Below the pieces are notes generated by a model. The model ran no database searches, was not told the origin of the DNA, and saw only the letters and a list, made by a program, of their open reading frames with translations. A stretch of DNA of 64,000 nucleotides, from NCBI GenBank assembly GCA_022578965.1, contig MU400508.1, positions 372,001 through 436,000 on the forward strand, given 5' to 3'. The first letter of the stretch is position 1. Every line of letters begins with the position of its first letter. Origin of the DNA: Xylaria sp. FL1777. Taxonomy: Eukaryota > Ascomycota > Sordariomycetes > Xylariales > Xylariaceae. The position numbers were made by a program, and so were the translations under genes. Of the stretch, positions 37,201 to 49,212 are shown one piece after another.

Positions 37201-38238
37201 TTGTCAGCAAGGTAGGTAATTAATTATCGTAAATATCATGAACGTTGGGTTCTCTCCGTGGAGAGTGTCATATCATGATAGCAGCTACTAGGTAGCCAAG
37301 GTGTGATCGCTACCACCCTGATCTACCTAGGTACGGGAGCCCCGAGGCTAACTCCTATCAATAACAAACAGTTCTAGCTCTACGCAGTAAATAGGGAAGT
37401 ACTTGGATGACGCTAACTTCCTTGTTACAGTATCCCTATATCCTTATCTTTACCTACAGTAGTATACAAGGAGTTAAGCTAGCACAAATTACACGGATCA
37501 GTTAGTGTACTGCAAGAGGTGACTACAATAAGTTATTAGAAGATGTAGTAATAGGTAATACGTACTGAAATTTTATACTTATATACATATGTAAGAAGCA
37601 TGTAAGCATTCACTCACAGACGTAACTTACATGTAGACATATACCTAAATATGCGTAGCCTTACGCAATAAGTAGAGTAATTACATAAGTATAAGGTACT
37701 TCAAGGTTAGTAGTAGGTAAAAGGGCCTCCCCTCTCATAAGCTAGCTACACTAAGGCATGGCGCTAAGTTTTGCGAGTGCCAACATGTCGTCTTCATAAC
37801 AATGTCCATTCTATGAACACCTAAAACAACTTGTATATAACTCTGTTGTAGCCGTTCCTAACCGATTGCGATCTTCTTTGTTTAGTTACTGTTGGTGGTT
37901 GGATTCTTGTCATTGAAGGCTGAGACCGCCTCACGTGGCTGGCATACTTAGGAGCAAGGATCTTTTTCTGCTTCTGGTAGGCATGTTTATCTTGGGATGC
38001 CATTCCTATTCCCGGTGACTCTCCTCTCTTTCTCTCCTGTAGTCTCGTATGACCGACTGTCGACCCTCAGGCTGGAGAGGTCCCAGGTCCCAAGTCCCAA
38101 CGTCGCCGCCCTCGCAACTGTCAACTGTCGTAAGGACAGCCCATTTGCATCGCCGTGTGTGACTCGAGCTGCGCACGCGTGCCCGTCGCCTGTCGCCCCC
38201 TATCGTCGTCCGCTGCCGCCCCTGAGTGCTAGCCCACT
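34225..38238. other. intergenic region upstream of methyltransferase and kha1
   Basis: Four kilobases between divergent genes. GC-richer near both ends, with an AT-rich centre at about 36.8-37.8 kb. Three copies of the 9-mer TACGCAGTA or its complement lie at 36250, 36599 and 37381. The 200 bp before kha1 are pyrimidine-rich. No protein-like frame found. Confidence 0.55.
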
Positions 38239-41124
38239 ATGGCCACTATCACCACCACCGTCTTGTCCACTGTCACTGCTGCGTCTGCGAAACCCACCAC
38301 CACCAGCGTCCCCCCCCAGGGCGGTGTCTTGGAAGGCGTTCTCCCCAATGTCTTCAGCACCTCGAACCCCATCAATCTCTTCATCATTCAGGTACCATCT
38401 TCGCCTCCCCCTCCCCCCTTGATGCCGTCTTCGATGTCTGCGTCATGGTTCATAGTTCTGTGCAACCCTACCTACATAGTATTCATGACTGATCAGACGG
38501 GATGGTCTAGGCTGGCATTATCGTTATCCTATGCCGTCTGCTCCACTACCCTCTCTCCCGCCTAGGCCAGCCCCGTGTTATCGCCGAAGTCATCGGCGGC
38601 ATCTTGTTAGGCCCGTCCGTCTTGTCGCGCATCCCGCACTTTAAGGAGAACATCCTACCCACCGAGTCGCTGCCCGTGCTCAACAACGTCGCGAACCTCG
38701 GCCTCATTTTGTTCCTCTTCCTTATCGGGCTCGAAGTCGACCTACGCTTGTTCACCTCCAATTGGCGAGTCGCCCTCAGCGTCAGTCTGGGCGGCCTTAT
38801 CTTGCCCTTTGGCCTAGGCTACGCCATTGCTTGGGGGATATATCACCAGTTCAAGAACGAGATCACCAATAATGTCAACTTCGGCGTTTTCGGCCTGTTC
38901 GTCGGCACGGCCCTGGGCATCACTGCATTCCCCGTCCTGTGTCGTATTCTCTCGGAGCTCAATCTCCTCACTAATTCTGTTGGTGTAACCGTCCTGGCTG
39001 CTGGTGTTGGCAACGACGTCGTGGGCTGGATTCTCCTTGCGCTCTCTGTAGCTCTGGTGAACAATGCCAACGGGCTGACCGCCCTTTACGTCCTTCTCGT
39101 CACTGTGGGCTGGCTTCTCTTCCTGATCTTTGCAGTCAGGCCCGTGTTTCACTGGGCTCTGCGAAAGACCGGTAGCATCCAGAATGGCCCGACTCAGGGC
39201 ATGATTGCTGTAACGCTATTGCTTGTACTTACCTCGGCCTGGTTTACTAGTATGTTTGTCCTACCAAAAGTCAGATGATGTATACAATTCTAACGAAAAC
39301 AGGCATAATTGGTGTGCATGCCATCTTTGGTGCTTTTCTTGTGGGTTTGATATGTCCTCACGATGGCGGTTTTGCTATCAAGGTCACAGAGAAAATCGAA
39401 GACTTGATTACTGTTCTTTTCCTTCCCTTGTACTTCGCCTTCTCAGGTTTGAGCACAGATCTTGGGCTTCTAAATGACGGCATTACATGGGCCTATGTGA
39501 TAGCTATCATTGTCGTTGCCTTTGGCGGCAAGATTATAGGCGGAACTTTGACCGCAAAACTTAACGGACTCGTTTGGAGAGAGAGTTTCACTATCGGGGT
39601 GTTGATGAGCTGCAAGGGCTTAGTCGAACTGATTGTTCTTGTGAGTTGCATCCAGTAGGTGACCCGAAACCTACTAACTAGCTTTTACAGAATGTCGGTC
39701 TTCAAGCCCATATCCTAAGTCAAAAGACATTCACCATGTTTGTCGTCATGGCTCTTGTAACCACAGTCGCTACAACTCCCCTGACAAAGTTGCTATACCC
39801 ACCATGGTACAGGGTGAAACTGGAGAAATGGAAACGTGGTGAGATCGACTGGGACGGGAACCCTCTCTCACCTGGGCACTCTGACGAGGTTGGGCCATCG
39901 GAGGATCGCCCGGATTCCAACATTCGCCGCCTCTTAGTCTACCTACGCTTCGACAGCCTCCCGATTCTCTTCACTTTCATTTCCCTACTCGGCGAAGAAA
40001 ATGCATCAAGACCTGCAAGTACATCGACCGGTGACACGTTTACGGAGCCATCAATCAAGAAGCGCCCTCTCGAGGTACATGCATTGCGTATGGTTGAGCT
40101 TACTGAACGTACCTCTTCGGTGATGAAAGTCACTGAAGGTGACGATGCTTCGCGAAGAGATCCTGTGGTGAATGCGGTTCGAACTTTCTCCTTGCTGAAC
40201 GATGTAGCGGTATCTGGCAGCGTTGTCGTCGCCCCTGAGGAGTCATACGCTGAGACTGTGGCCATACAGGCTTCGGAACAGAAGTCTGACTTTGTTCTCA
40301 TCCCTTGGAGCGAGAATGGTAGTAATACGGAAGACCAGTCAATATCGTATAGAGTCTCTTCAGAGGACCGGTTTACTGGAAAATCGCATCTTGATTTCAT
40401 CCGTAATACACTCAGCAAGGCTGTCTGCACGACTGGTATTTTTATAAGCAACGGGTTCAGTGGCATTGCGCCTATTGAGAAGGCACGACCTGCATTCTCT
40501 CGCACCATCAGTATAACTTCTATGCCGAGCCATAAGGAAGCTACCCTTTCTCCCATTGCCGACAAGTCACATCATATTTTTCTTCCCTATATCGGTGGCG
40601 TTGATGACCGAGCAGCCTTGAGTTTCGTTCTTCAGCTTGCCAAGAACCCCAATGTGACCGCAACCATTGCGCATTTAACATGGGTAACTGATGATGACGA
40701 GATCACGACTGTTCCTGAGAGCGCCTTAGTTGAAGACCCTTCTTCACTGAAGGCTATCATAAATACTGAAATTACAGCACAGGACGGCTCTTTCCTAGCT
40801 ACCACCCGATCAAGACTATCACCTAACCTTAGTGACCGGGTCAATTTTATTGAGGCATCGGTATCGAGAAATTCAGCTTCAGGGCGCGTTGTTGAATTAG
40901 CCTCCGAGTACGTTGGACAAAACCCTCGCAATGCTGGTGACGTTATTGTCGTTGGTCGTCGGCACCCTATATTGCCGGCTTCAGCTCGAGACCCAGAGCA
41001 AGCTAGCAGCAGTCTTTATGAGATGCAGAACACTGTCGGAGTTCTTGGTGAGAAGGTAGCTATGAGTGGTCTGAGGGCTAGTGTGCTCGTCCTCCAGGCG
41101 GCAGGTAAAGGTCTCGATTCATGA
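38239..41124 (+). CDS. kha1: K+/H+ antiporter, KHA1 type (CPA2 family)
   Basis: An endomembrane monovalent cation/proton antiporter of the CPA2 family, used in K+ and pH homeostasis (role known from yeast Kha1). Exons 38239-38391, 38511-39249, 39303-39640 and 39691-41124 give 887 residues, near the yeast length. Splicing yields RLLHYPLSRLGQPRVIAEVI, followed by GGILLGPSVL and FLFLIGLEVD. Later come GITAFPVLCRILSE, the ion-site region VLAAGVGNDVVGWILLA, GIIGVHAIFGAFLVGLICP and SCKGLVELIVLNVGLQAHIL, i.e. a 12-13 helix exchanger domain over about 470 residues. The remainder is a long soluble C-terminal regulatory domain with two UspA-like halves (NDVAVSGSVVVAPEE; GDVIVVGRRHPILP). Introns are 119, 53 and 50 nt. 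Confidence 0.94.
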
Positions 41125-44100
41125 TGAGCTATTCCTTGGTTTAAGAGTGTATATTGGCTTTGGATTATTTGCCAAATTCCATACTCTGTTGTTTGTTTCA
41201 TATCACATATTGAACCTTGGCTCGCACTAGCTCTGACACTTGGGTTTGGCGACACGGAAAGCGATATTTTGTCACACTTTCCTTCAAGTGTGATTATATA
41301 GCTTACAAGTAAATACCATCTGCTTTACTAGAGAGCATTCAATGATACAAATACACTAGAAGCTCATTATCTTCGATAATTTTTATCTTTACATTTTTTA
41401 TTGTTCAGAACAGCTCGCTTAATCTGGCGGTCTGAGAGGAGTGGCTATTCTCGATATTATGTACCTATTAGTTAGTGGTTATATTTCTTCAATATGGACC
41501 CGGTAGGCGCCGCCATACCCTCGTGACAAGCGTGAACTAAGAAGAACTCGTAGTGACAACCGCTACATTGCAATATTTGTTGGGCTGCCTGACAAGCTGC
41601 TTGGTAGATGGTATATCTGGGTGGAAAAGGCCGTTATGTTGGGGAGGAACGTTATAGAACAGGTACTCCTCAACAGAACTAACCTACCTAGGTATTTACC
41701 TTGTATTTTTCTGTGTAGATCACTTTGGATACAACATCCCGTCGTTTTCATGTCCTCTATTTTAGTTCAAGTCGTGATCACTTGCTGATGTATCACTGAT
41801 GTATCCCTGTTGTTGCCACTGGCTGGTTGATTGGTTTATTAGGCGCTGGTCTGCTTTTGTCGCGGAGTGGATGTATCTAAGCATGTCATTTGCTATAGTA
41901 ATTATAGAAGAAACAGCCAAGAACCCGAGGGTTTGTTTTAGTTTTTTTAGTAGTGTTTTTTTTTTGGTGTGTGCTTACTTACCTAGTATATCTATCTCAC
42001 ACGGTGCTGTGTGGCTGGCTGACAATGAACTCGCCGAAAGATGGCTTTAAGGTGCCTGGTTAGTAATATGGGGGCTAACTAAAGGCTAATACGGTGTGAC
42101 GTTTCTTTGGTGAGACACGTTACGAGACACATGTTGAGGCTATGCAGAATAACACAGGATAGAGGTCATCAGATAACCGAAGTAAGAACCAAGTTCTCAG
42201 TATTCATGATATTCTCATGGGGGTTCTTCGAACTTCCAGGGTCGAGGCAGAGGTCACAGGAATCAATGGGAGTCATGATCAATGCTTTTTTCTTCGTGTC
42301 AACCCCCGGTAGAACTCGGTCTGGTATTATTTGTGCTAAGTTTAGGAGTATTAGGCGGTCTATGTCGTGTTGACTAGGTCTAGTGAGCAGTATAATATGG
42401 CATTGGAAATTGTGCTCGAAGGAGCGGAGTTGACTGTGTCTCCTTCACTAGTATAGCTCCCTATAATTTAGATTTCTACTACTCCTATCCTCCCATGTAG
42501 GTTTATGCGAACTTGGGGATGAGCTGCCCCCTTTTTTATTACGATAATCGCACACCGCAGATTTCTTGCCCGTTTAGAATATACTAGCCACGTTCGATCT
42601 ATGGAATCATTTATGACTTGTAGTTTAGAGGGACGCGATGATCTATCCATTCATACCAGCGTCATCCTATGTAGGGGTATCTCACAGCTACTACACGCGT
42701 TTCAGTGCAAAGGTAGTCACCGAGTACATGGACCCTAAACTTACGTTGAGAGACTACAATCACCCTGTATCTACCTACCAGGCGAACTTCTGCTTTGACT
42801 TCGTTGTATCAAGTATTCACAGGCTATTAAATTTGTTCTAATAATTCCACTCAATAATAATTTGCTGCCCAACTTCACGCTTGACAACAATGACGAAGTA
42901 ATGGCTAAAACATATCCGGATATACTACCATGTGACTAAGTTTCCTAAGGTGAGGAAGCACGTGTGTGCTTAGAGAATGCTACTATTATGAAAGGGGTAT
43001 TCATCTCGGCTGTAACATCCATATTATCTCGTCTTATTCCTAGTGCGTCTACTCCCTCCAAATTAGATAGTCCAAAATTCCCTTTCCGCTCTTTGCTTTC
43101 ATATGCCCTAGTCTATTATAGATAAGGCGTAGTTTTCCATAGTAGCTGGATCATGGGGCGAATAATCTCAGGGACATCACGAGAAAGCCTCGCGAGAAAG
43201 CCTTACCCAGAGGCTAGAGGCAAAAGCTACTGGTTTCGTAGTCGTCTATGGAAGGGCTAGCATATCTCTAAATGTAAAGAACATCCGTGATGTAGCTTCA
43301 TGTGAGTCCCCGGAGACTCTCCACCAAAGCCCGCAGCCAGCTGAGCGGGTATGTAGTCCGTCTCCCTCGAGTATGAGACCGTAGGCATGGTTCTTTTGTC
43401 ACGGAGATTATAGGATCGAAACGAGGGTGTCAAATATAGCAAGTTAGAATAGCGCCTTGTTCTTCGTATTTTTAGGCAAGCAGTCGCAACTCCACAAGGG
43501 TTACTGGACTTGATTTCACATGAGCAATGGATACGTTCGTCTTCTGGCCCGTCCCGCCTAACGTTGCCAACGGGGAATATATCGGTTAAGATTATATTTT
43601 AGAATAGGTATAGAAATGACGGCCTGACGACACATATCTTTTTGTAGGATACCGTCAAACCGAGGCGTGCCTCTATCGTATCAGGAGTATGACAGTAGCC
43701 GGTACCGGGTGCCTTACATTCACTGCTTGAAATGACTAAGAGCCTATTGATAATCCCGTGATGCCTGGTAGTGATGCTGGGGGTTCGACTCCACCCACGC
43801 CGTCCGTCGAAATACGACGGAGTTTGCTTGTCTAGTATACTGGTTTAAATTTCACAGTGGAATTCAATTGTTCTCACCCTCTGTGGGAATCTTGATGGGT
43901 ACGTAGTGTAGGTACCTCCTCTCTGCCCGGCGCCAATTCACCACGACGAAAACGATGCTCATTGTGGTACATCGTGTTACGTTACTAGAAGATTTCCTGC
44001 CAAGGCACTTCCGAAAATTCTCAGAGGATTATGCCTTGGGCTAGGCAGACAGCGAAATATTAAGATTAAGGAAATGAATGTACTTGTACACTATTGAAAA

Positions 44101-44471
44101 ATTCTTATAGCCTCGGGGAAACCTTAGACTCGACGGATGTTACTAATCCCGTGCGCCACGTGAGTAAGAGAGGGAGAGAACGGTCGCCGACACGGTCGCC
44201 GACGGCATTGGGATTATAACGAACGATCTAGTGAGAGCAGATGAGTTTGCAGGGCCAAAGGGTCTAGAAACACAATACGCAATACGCTAGAAGGCGGGAT
44301 ATTTAGCTAATACTTGGCGAGTAAGGAGTAGGCTTGCTTCGCCGAGAAACTACTACTTGAGCTAAAAGGGCAGAGCTACTCACTCACTCACTACCAGATC
44401 TCTTCAACGCTGCATGAACCTGCCATTTCAGTTATAGTGTCCCGATTTGCAGGAGCGCGCCGGCGTTAGAT
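41125..44471. other. convergent intergenic region, kha1 / CIA30
   Basis: A 3.3-kb space between two 3' ends, long for a convergent pair. It contains an 8-bp hairpin 150 bp after the kha1 stop and a stem plus Pol III B-box-like word near 43.8 kb. Frames are short; no gene recognised. Confidence 0.55.
41272..41293 (+). repeat. 8-bp hairpin in the kha1 3' flank
   Basis: TCACACTT (41272-41279) pairs exactly with AAGTGTGA (41286-41293) around a 6-nt loop, about 150 bp after the kha1 stop. It may lie in the 3' UTR; no function is implied. Confidence 0.75.
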
Positions 44472-45274
44472 CTATCCCCGGAATACGTCTGCCGCAATGT
44501 GTTGAAGCCCGAGGGCAAATGGGCCCTCTTGTTCGCCGAAGAAGCTGTCGAGGCTTAGTACATGGGAAGACAGAAATGATGGGGCTACATCGGGGAGACG
44601 AAAGAAAAAAAAAAAAAAAAAAGAGACGAACCTCCGTATCATGATACTGATGCTCTTGACACTTGTAAGATCTAATGGCTCGGCATCAGGCTTCGACCTC
44701 CCCCTGTACGTAGGCCTGAAGTTTCCCCACGGAACACAGACCTCGCCCTCGAGGCCCGCAAAGTCGTATTCCCAGCTGACGGTGCTCTGCTCGCGGCCAT
44801 CAGGCCGCCTGGGCAACACCGTGTCCTTGAGCACGAGGGTGTACCTCTTCCCGTCTCCGCCCACGATGGCTAGGCGCAGGCCATCGAAGCGCGACAGGTC
44901 CCCCCAGCGACAGCGACATCGCTCCGGGGAGCGCCGCGAGGCGAACCCGGCGGCGCCGCCCAGCGCCGTGATGTCTAGCTCGCCGTGGAAGCGCACCGTG
45001 TCCTCTGGTCTGGATCTAGACACGTGCTCCAGGTGGCTTGTGCTCTTGCCGCCCCGCACGCGGTCGTCGGATGGCACCCATGATTCGGCCTGCCAGTGTC
45101 TTCTCGCGCGTACATGGTTTGTTAGTCAGCTATATGTTTCGCTCCCCGGGGTGCCGAAAAGGGGGATAGGGGATAGGTAACGCTTGACGGATCCCGTCAG
45201 GAGGCCTTTGACTCGAGAGAAACTTACGCCTCTCCCCCGAAGAGGTACTTGGGTTCTTCTGAGAGCGTCGCCAT
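44472..45274 (-). CDS. CIA30-domain protein (NDUFAF1-like fold)
   Basis: Three exons, 45274-45228, 45099-44632 and 44544-44472, give 195 residues that are almost entirely a CIA30 domain. It opens MATLSEEPKYLFGGE, and splicing joins this to HWQAESWVPSDDRVRGGKST. Then follow VRFHGELDITALGGAAGFAS, YTLVLKDTVLPRRPDGREQS, VSWEYDF and the end SFFGEQEGPFALGL. The first intron (128 nt) has donor GTAAGT and acceptor GAAG. The second (87 nt) has donor GTTCGT, a poly-T tract and acceptor GACAG. CIA30/NDUFAF1 proteins help assemble respiratory complex I. The acidic N-terminus here lacks a clear mitochondrial presequence, so it may be a non-mitochondrial paralogue of the assembly factor. Confidence 0.85.
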
Positions 45275-45790
45275 ATCTCACAGCCCACAGGTTTCGGTGG
45301 TGTAGTGCTACTCTCGTCGAGCAACTGGGCTGTGGGGGAATCAAGGACGGAACGGTAGAATTAGAGGATAGGCTAGACTCATATTAACGCTAGCATGTCC
45401 ACTAGTTGCCCTCTTCTTTATATTAACTAGTCAAGTAGCCAGTAGCATCTGGTCAATTAGGTTTTTAAGGTTTCGGTTCTTCCCAAACTATACAAGCGGA
45501 ACTCAACTTGGTGTTTAGCACTATTGCTTTAACAGGTAGTCAAATCCTGCACAATTTGATGAAGCATAGGTGTGTATAGCTGTCCTGCGTAGATCGAATC
45601 TACTCAGTATGTGGCAACAAGTATTTGCAGTAATAGGCCCGATAATGCGATACGGTATACTCGAGTATAGATACTGTACACCATCCAGATGCTATTCTTC
45701 AAGAAGCAATTATTATTAGATGATCAGCTGCTTCGTTAATCTATGCTAGGCGCTTCGGTCTAGCCCCAACGCCTGAGTTGGGCGCCCAGT

Positions 45791-46273
45791 CTATAAGTAG
45801 ACATCGATGACGCACTGAGTATGTTGCTTAATAAATATACAGGTCGGCAAACGCGAGCCGCAGTCCAGTCCACTATTATTTATACTTGCGCTAAAGTAAT
45901 CCGGAATGCCTTGTGTAGCATAGGCTGAAAAGTGATAGTCTCGACGTACTGAGTATGTAAGTATGTAGGTACCATTCTCAAGGTTGTGGATCTCAAGTCG
46001 AGCGATGTTAGGACCCGAACCATAGTGTAAACTAGGGAGCATAGCCGTGAAACAGCCGCCTTTGCACTTATGTACGGCCTCAAACTGCCGCCGCGAAGCA
46101 TCCTTGTGCACTGCCCAAATCCTTCTAGATGTTAATCGGCCTGTCACTTCGTAGTCGCCTGAATCATCTTTCGTGCCCCATCTCGTAGTGTAGACTGCGG
46201 ATTGATTCTTCATTTTAGCCTTGCTCGTGCCAGTATCCTTTGCTACCGTAGTACGGGTGATAGGAAAGATCAA
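45791..46273 (-). CDS. doubtful hypothetical reading frame, 160 codons
   Basis: An ATG-initiated frame beginning MIFPITRTTVAKDTGTSKAK and ending TQCVIDVYL. It has a balanced composition and a few plausible strands (GPNIARLEIHNLENGTYIL), but I recognise no family. There is no flanking splice signal that extends it convincingly. It could be a small lineage-specific gene, a gene relic or chance. Confidence 0.2.
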   Translation of the reverse strand: MIFPITRTTVAKDTGTSKAKMKNQSAVYTTRWGTKDDSGDYEVTGRLTSRRIWAVHKDASRRQFEAVHKCKGGCFTAMLPSLHYGSGPNIARLEIHNLENGTYILTYSVRRDYHFSAYATQGIPDYFSASINNSGLDCGSRLPTCIFIKQHTQCVIDVYL

Positions 46274-47025
46274 CTTGCGGATTGGCAGGATGGCTGAAGA
46301 TGTGATGTGATACCGACAGGGAGGTTTTCACAGGCATACTCGACTCTTCCCATCTAGGCAGTTATAGGAGTATAGTAATATAGTATAATGAGCGAGGTTA
46401 TTCCCCGGCTCTGTGCTAGGCATCTACGCCTAAGTAAAGAAAAGAGATGGCGCTACTCACGTTCCTGGGGACTTCCTTGTGGGATACGAACGAACCAAGA
46501 ACTCGTGTGCACTAGCATCGAGGTAGGTAACGTGTTCGCATTGTCGATGCCTACTACTCCGCAAAACTCCGCAGAGCCCCGCCGTGAGGAAGTTTACTTA
46601 GTAAGTACGCATATACTTACCTTAAGATTGGGGGTTGCGCAGGGGACTCCATCATATGCATACCTGTATCTACCAATAGCAGTGCCAAGTACACCATCCC
46701 TTGTGTGTCGCTTGTCTTTACTTAGCGTAGCTTGGAGAATGGCTTCTTCCGATTCTACCTAACCTTAGCGTAGTGGACATGGGGCAGTTGAGAGCGCCGT
46801 CATTGGAGCAGACATACTAAGACGGGCAGAGCCTACACTAGAGAAATTACCACGGGTACTGTATAGGTAGGGAAGTAGGTAGGTAGGTACCTGGACTACC
46901 GGTAGTCTAGTGTAGTGTCTGTAGTGAATCGGTCGAAGCCGGGTTGGTAGGTCAAAAAAGAAAAAAGAACCGGGGTTGGTGGCAGAAAGGAGCCGTATTC
47001 AGACGTTGGAGCCGTGTGATAGAGG

Positions 47026-47045
47026 AAGGGAAGGGAAGGGAAGGG
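47026..47045. repeat. (AAGGG)4 tandem repeat
   Basis: Four exact 5-bp units in non-coding DNA. Confidence 0.9.
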
Positions 47046-47735
47046 CGTGAAGGAGCATAGGCTGCCATCATCCTCTCATTCTCGTGTCACCCGAGATAGT
47101 TACACCGACGAATGGACCTATGATGTCGAAGGAACGTCATAGCCATTGCTTTTCCTAGCTGGCGCGAGCTCAATAGGAATCTGTCTACTGTACGTGGGAA
47201 CTCGGAGTTTCGGGTATAAAGCTCGAGGAGCGTTAAATGCGATCCTGTCACGACTGACGCTAGAGCAGCGTTTTAGGGGAGATACATAGCCTCGTGGGCA
47301 AGGCAAAAGTGGACTGAACCAGTGAACCGTCTTCCCCCTGCTGTCGTTCATCTAAGTTTGGGGAAGATCCTGACACGAGGACCCTTTTCGGAAGTATCCT
47401 CGGAGACTCGGGCATGAAAATAGGTAGGAGAGCCTTGGCAATGAACAACAAAGGAAATTCCCACGAAGCGGCTGAACTCTCGTTAAGGCACTGATAACAA
47501 AGTTTCACCATATCGAGCTGATACATACGCCGTATATTCCATATTAAAAGCTACATATATGCTCTTGGCCGATTTTATGCCTAAAATGCGTACATGCTTA
47601 GTACATCAATATTGTGGGATATGGCCTGATGTCCCAGACCCTCGGTTCGAAGGTCGGCGCTACCAAGACTCTGGCCTTGGGCCCTAAATATAGCAGCAGC
47701 AGTATCTAAACTAAACCACTACCTTACGCAGTAGG

Positions 47736-47848
47736 TACGCAGTAGTGTATACACTCTAGGGCTGGGCTGGGCTTCCTACACCACGCTGCTACGACTTATG
47801 CGCACATCGCGCTACGGGAGGCTAATGAAGCCCCTACACTACTGCGTA
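47736..47848. mobile_element. MITE-like element with TACGCAGTAGTGTA terminal inverted repeats
   Basis: The 14-mer TACGCAGTAGTGTA at 47736-47749 is matched exactly in inverse orientation at 47835-47848. The 10-bp core CGCAGTAGTG is bordered by TA at both outer ends, as expected for the TA target duplication of Tc1/mariner-type elements. Just inside, GGGCTT on the left and GAAGCCC on the right give partial further complementarity. At 113 bp it can encode nothing and would be non-autonomous. Family assignment is inference; no transposase is in the window. Confidence 0.55.
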
Positions 47849-49212
47849 CACTAAACCTTCGTAGCCATCTACCACCTGGCAGGCAAAATGACCTAACCGC
47901 CTTCCAAAACCTACCTAGACAATTAGATTGTCTATTTTTTTGGGGCCATGGTTTAAGTAAGGTAGGCGGTTAGGACTTTGACAGCGTGCAGAGCTAGCAC
48001 CGCTTAGGCTTGGTATTTCGGCTCCGAGAGTTCGACGATCTCAGGTCCCTAACCTACCTTGATGAAGGGGGGGTATCCGCATTTTATTTATGCTTAAATA
48101 GCATAGTTATACTTTTTTAAGCTGGGCGACTGACACATGGCAAATGTAACCTCCTGGATCGGACATTGCACACATTGCACATTGCACGAAAACACACGTT
48201 CTTCTCTCTTCTAGATGGGCCAGACTCCTCGAGGAAACGGTAAGGTATGCAGCCGGGATCGGTAACCCCATCAGACCCTATCGTCTCTCTGCGCTAGGTA
48301 AATGGGTAGGATGAGAGTGGATGAATGGATGGTTGGTTGGGATGAATACCCACTTGCGTGACCGTCTTCCGTCGTACTAGGTGATGAAAAGCGAGAAGAT
48401 GCTACCTGTAGAGAGCTGGGCGGGAGAGCCGCCGAGATGTACTACGTGCGTACGTACGGTAGTCCTGTAAAACCCAAGCTCGCTTGACTGCTCTCTTCAT
48501 CCCTGGCCCAGATTGGTATCCAATCTAAGTACGAAGTCTAGATATGTAGATAGCTGCTTGGCTGCGTCGTGGCAAAGACCAATGATAGTGTTCGGATCTA
48601 CGGATCTAGCTTCCTCTCCCACCTTCCCTAGCCGAGTCTACGGGTACACTGGCAAGTGATTGGTGACAAATGCACCCACCACGCGAGCGACAGGCAAAGG
48701 AGATGCCAGTATGACAAGCATGATGCCGTCCTGTATCATGGATGTCTAGCCCTACATCGGAAGACGCTCAATAAACAACAAATCAAGATCAAGAAGAGTA
48801 GAGTAGTGAAGTGATATTTCGTAAATTTTGTTATCTTCATTCAGTGGAGTGCACGATACAACCCCCTTAGCTTCCGTGGGGAAGCTCTGCATCATCTATG
48901 TGTATGTGTGTAGAGAGTTCCTTTCCCGAGAATAACGATAGCCACGCTTATCTTGGATATATATGCCCAGGAAAGAAGTCCAAATCGATCGGAAGGTCGA
49001 GCACTTCGCCTTTATGCAAGCAGTTTGCGCCGGCACTCCAAAACTTCCAGCGAAATAAAAGAGTAAAAAAACCCTTCCCATTCTTCATTCCCAGCCATTG
49101 TATGCAACCCAGCCCATGCGTTATCGTCCCGCCTCGTAGCAGAGACCAAAATATGCATCTTTCCAAAGTCGCCCTTTATATCATCTCGTCATCAGAATTG
49201 TGCCCCCTCCGT

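Larger units (their letters stand above)
45275..49212. other. intergenic region between CIA30 and bZIP genes
   Basis: Nearly 4 kb downstream of the bZIP gene and upstream of CIA30. Contains an AAGGG repeat, the 113-bp MITE-like element at 47736-47848, TAGGTA-rich stretches (46861-46890) and one 160-codon frame of doubtful value (listed separately). Confidence 0.55.

Noticed and set aside
43780..43803. Possible tRNA gene
   Set aside because: Only the T-loop-like word fits; the T stem has a mismatch and no acceptor or anticodon arm can be drawn.
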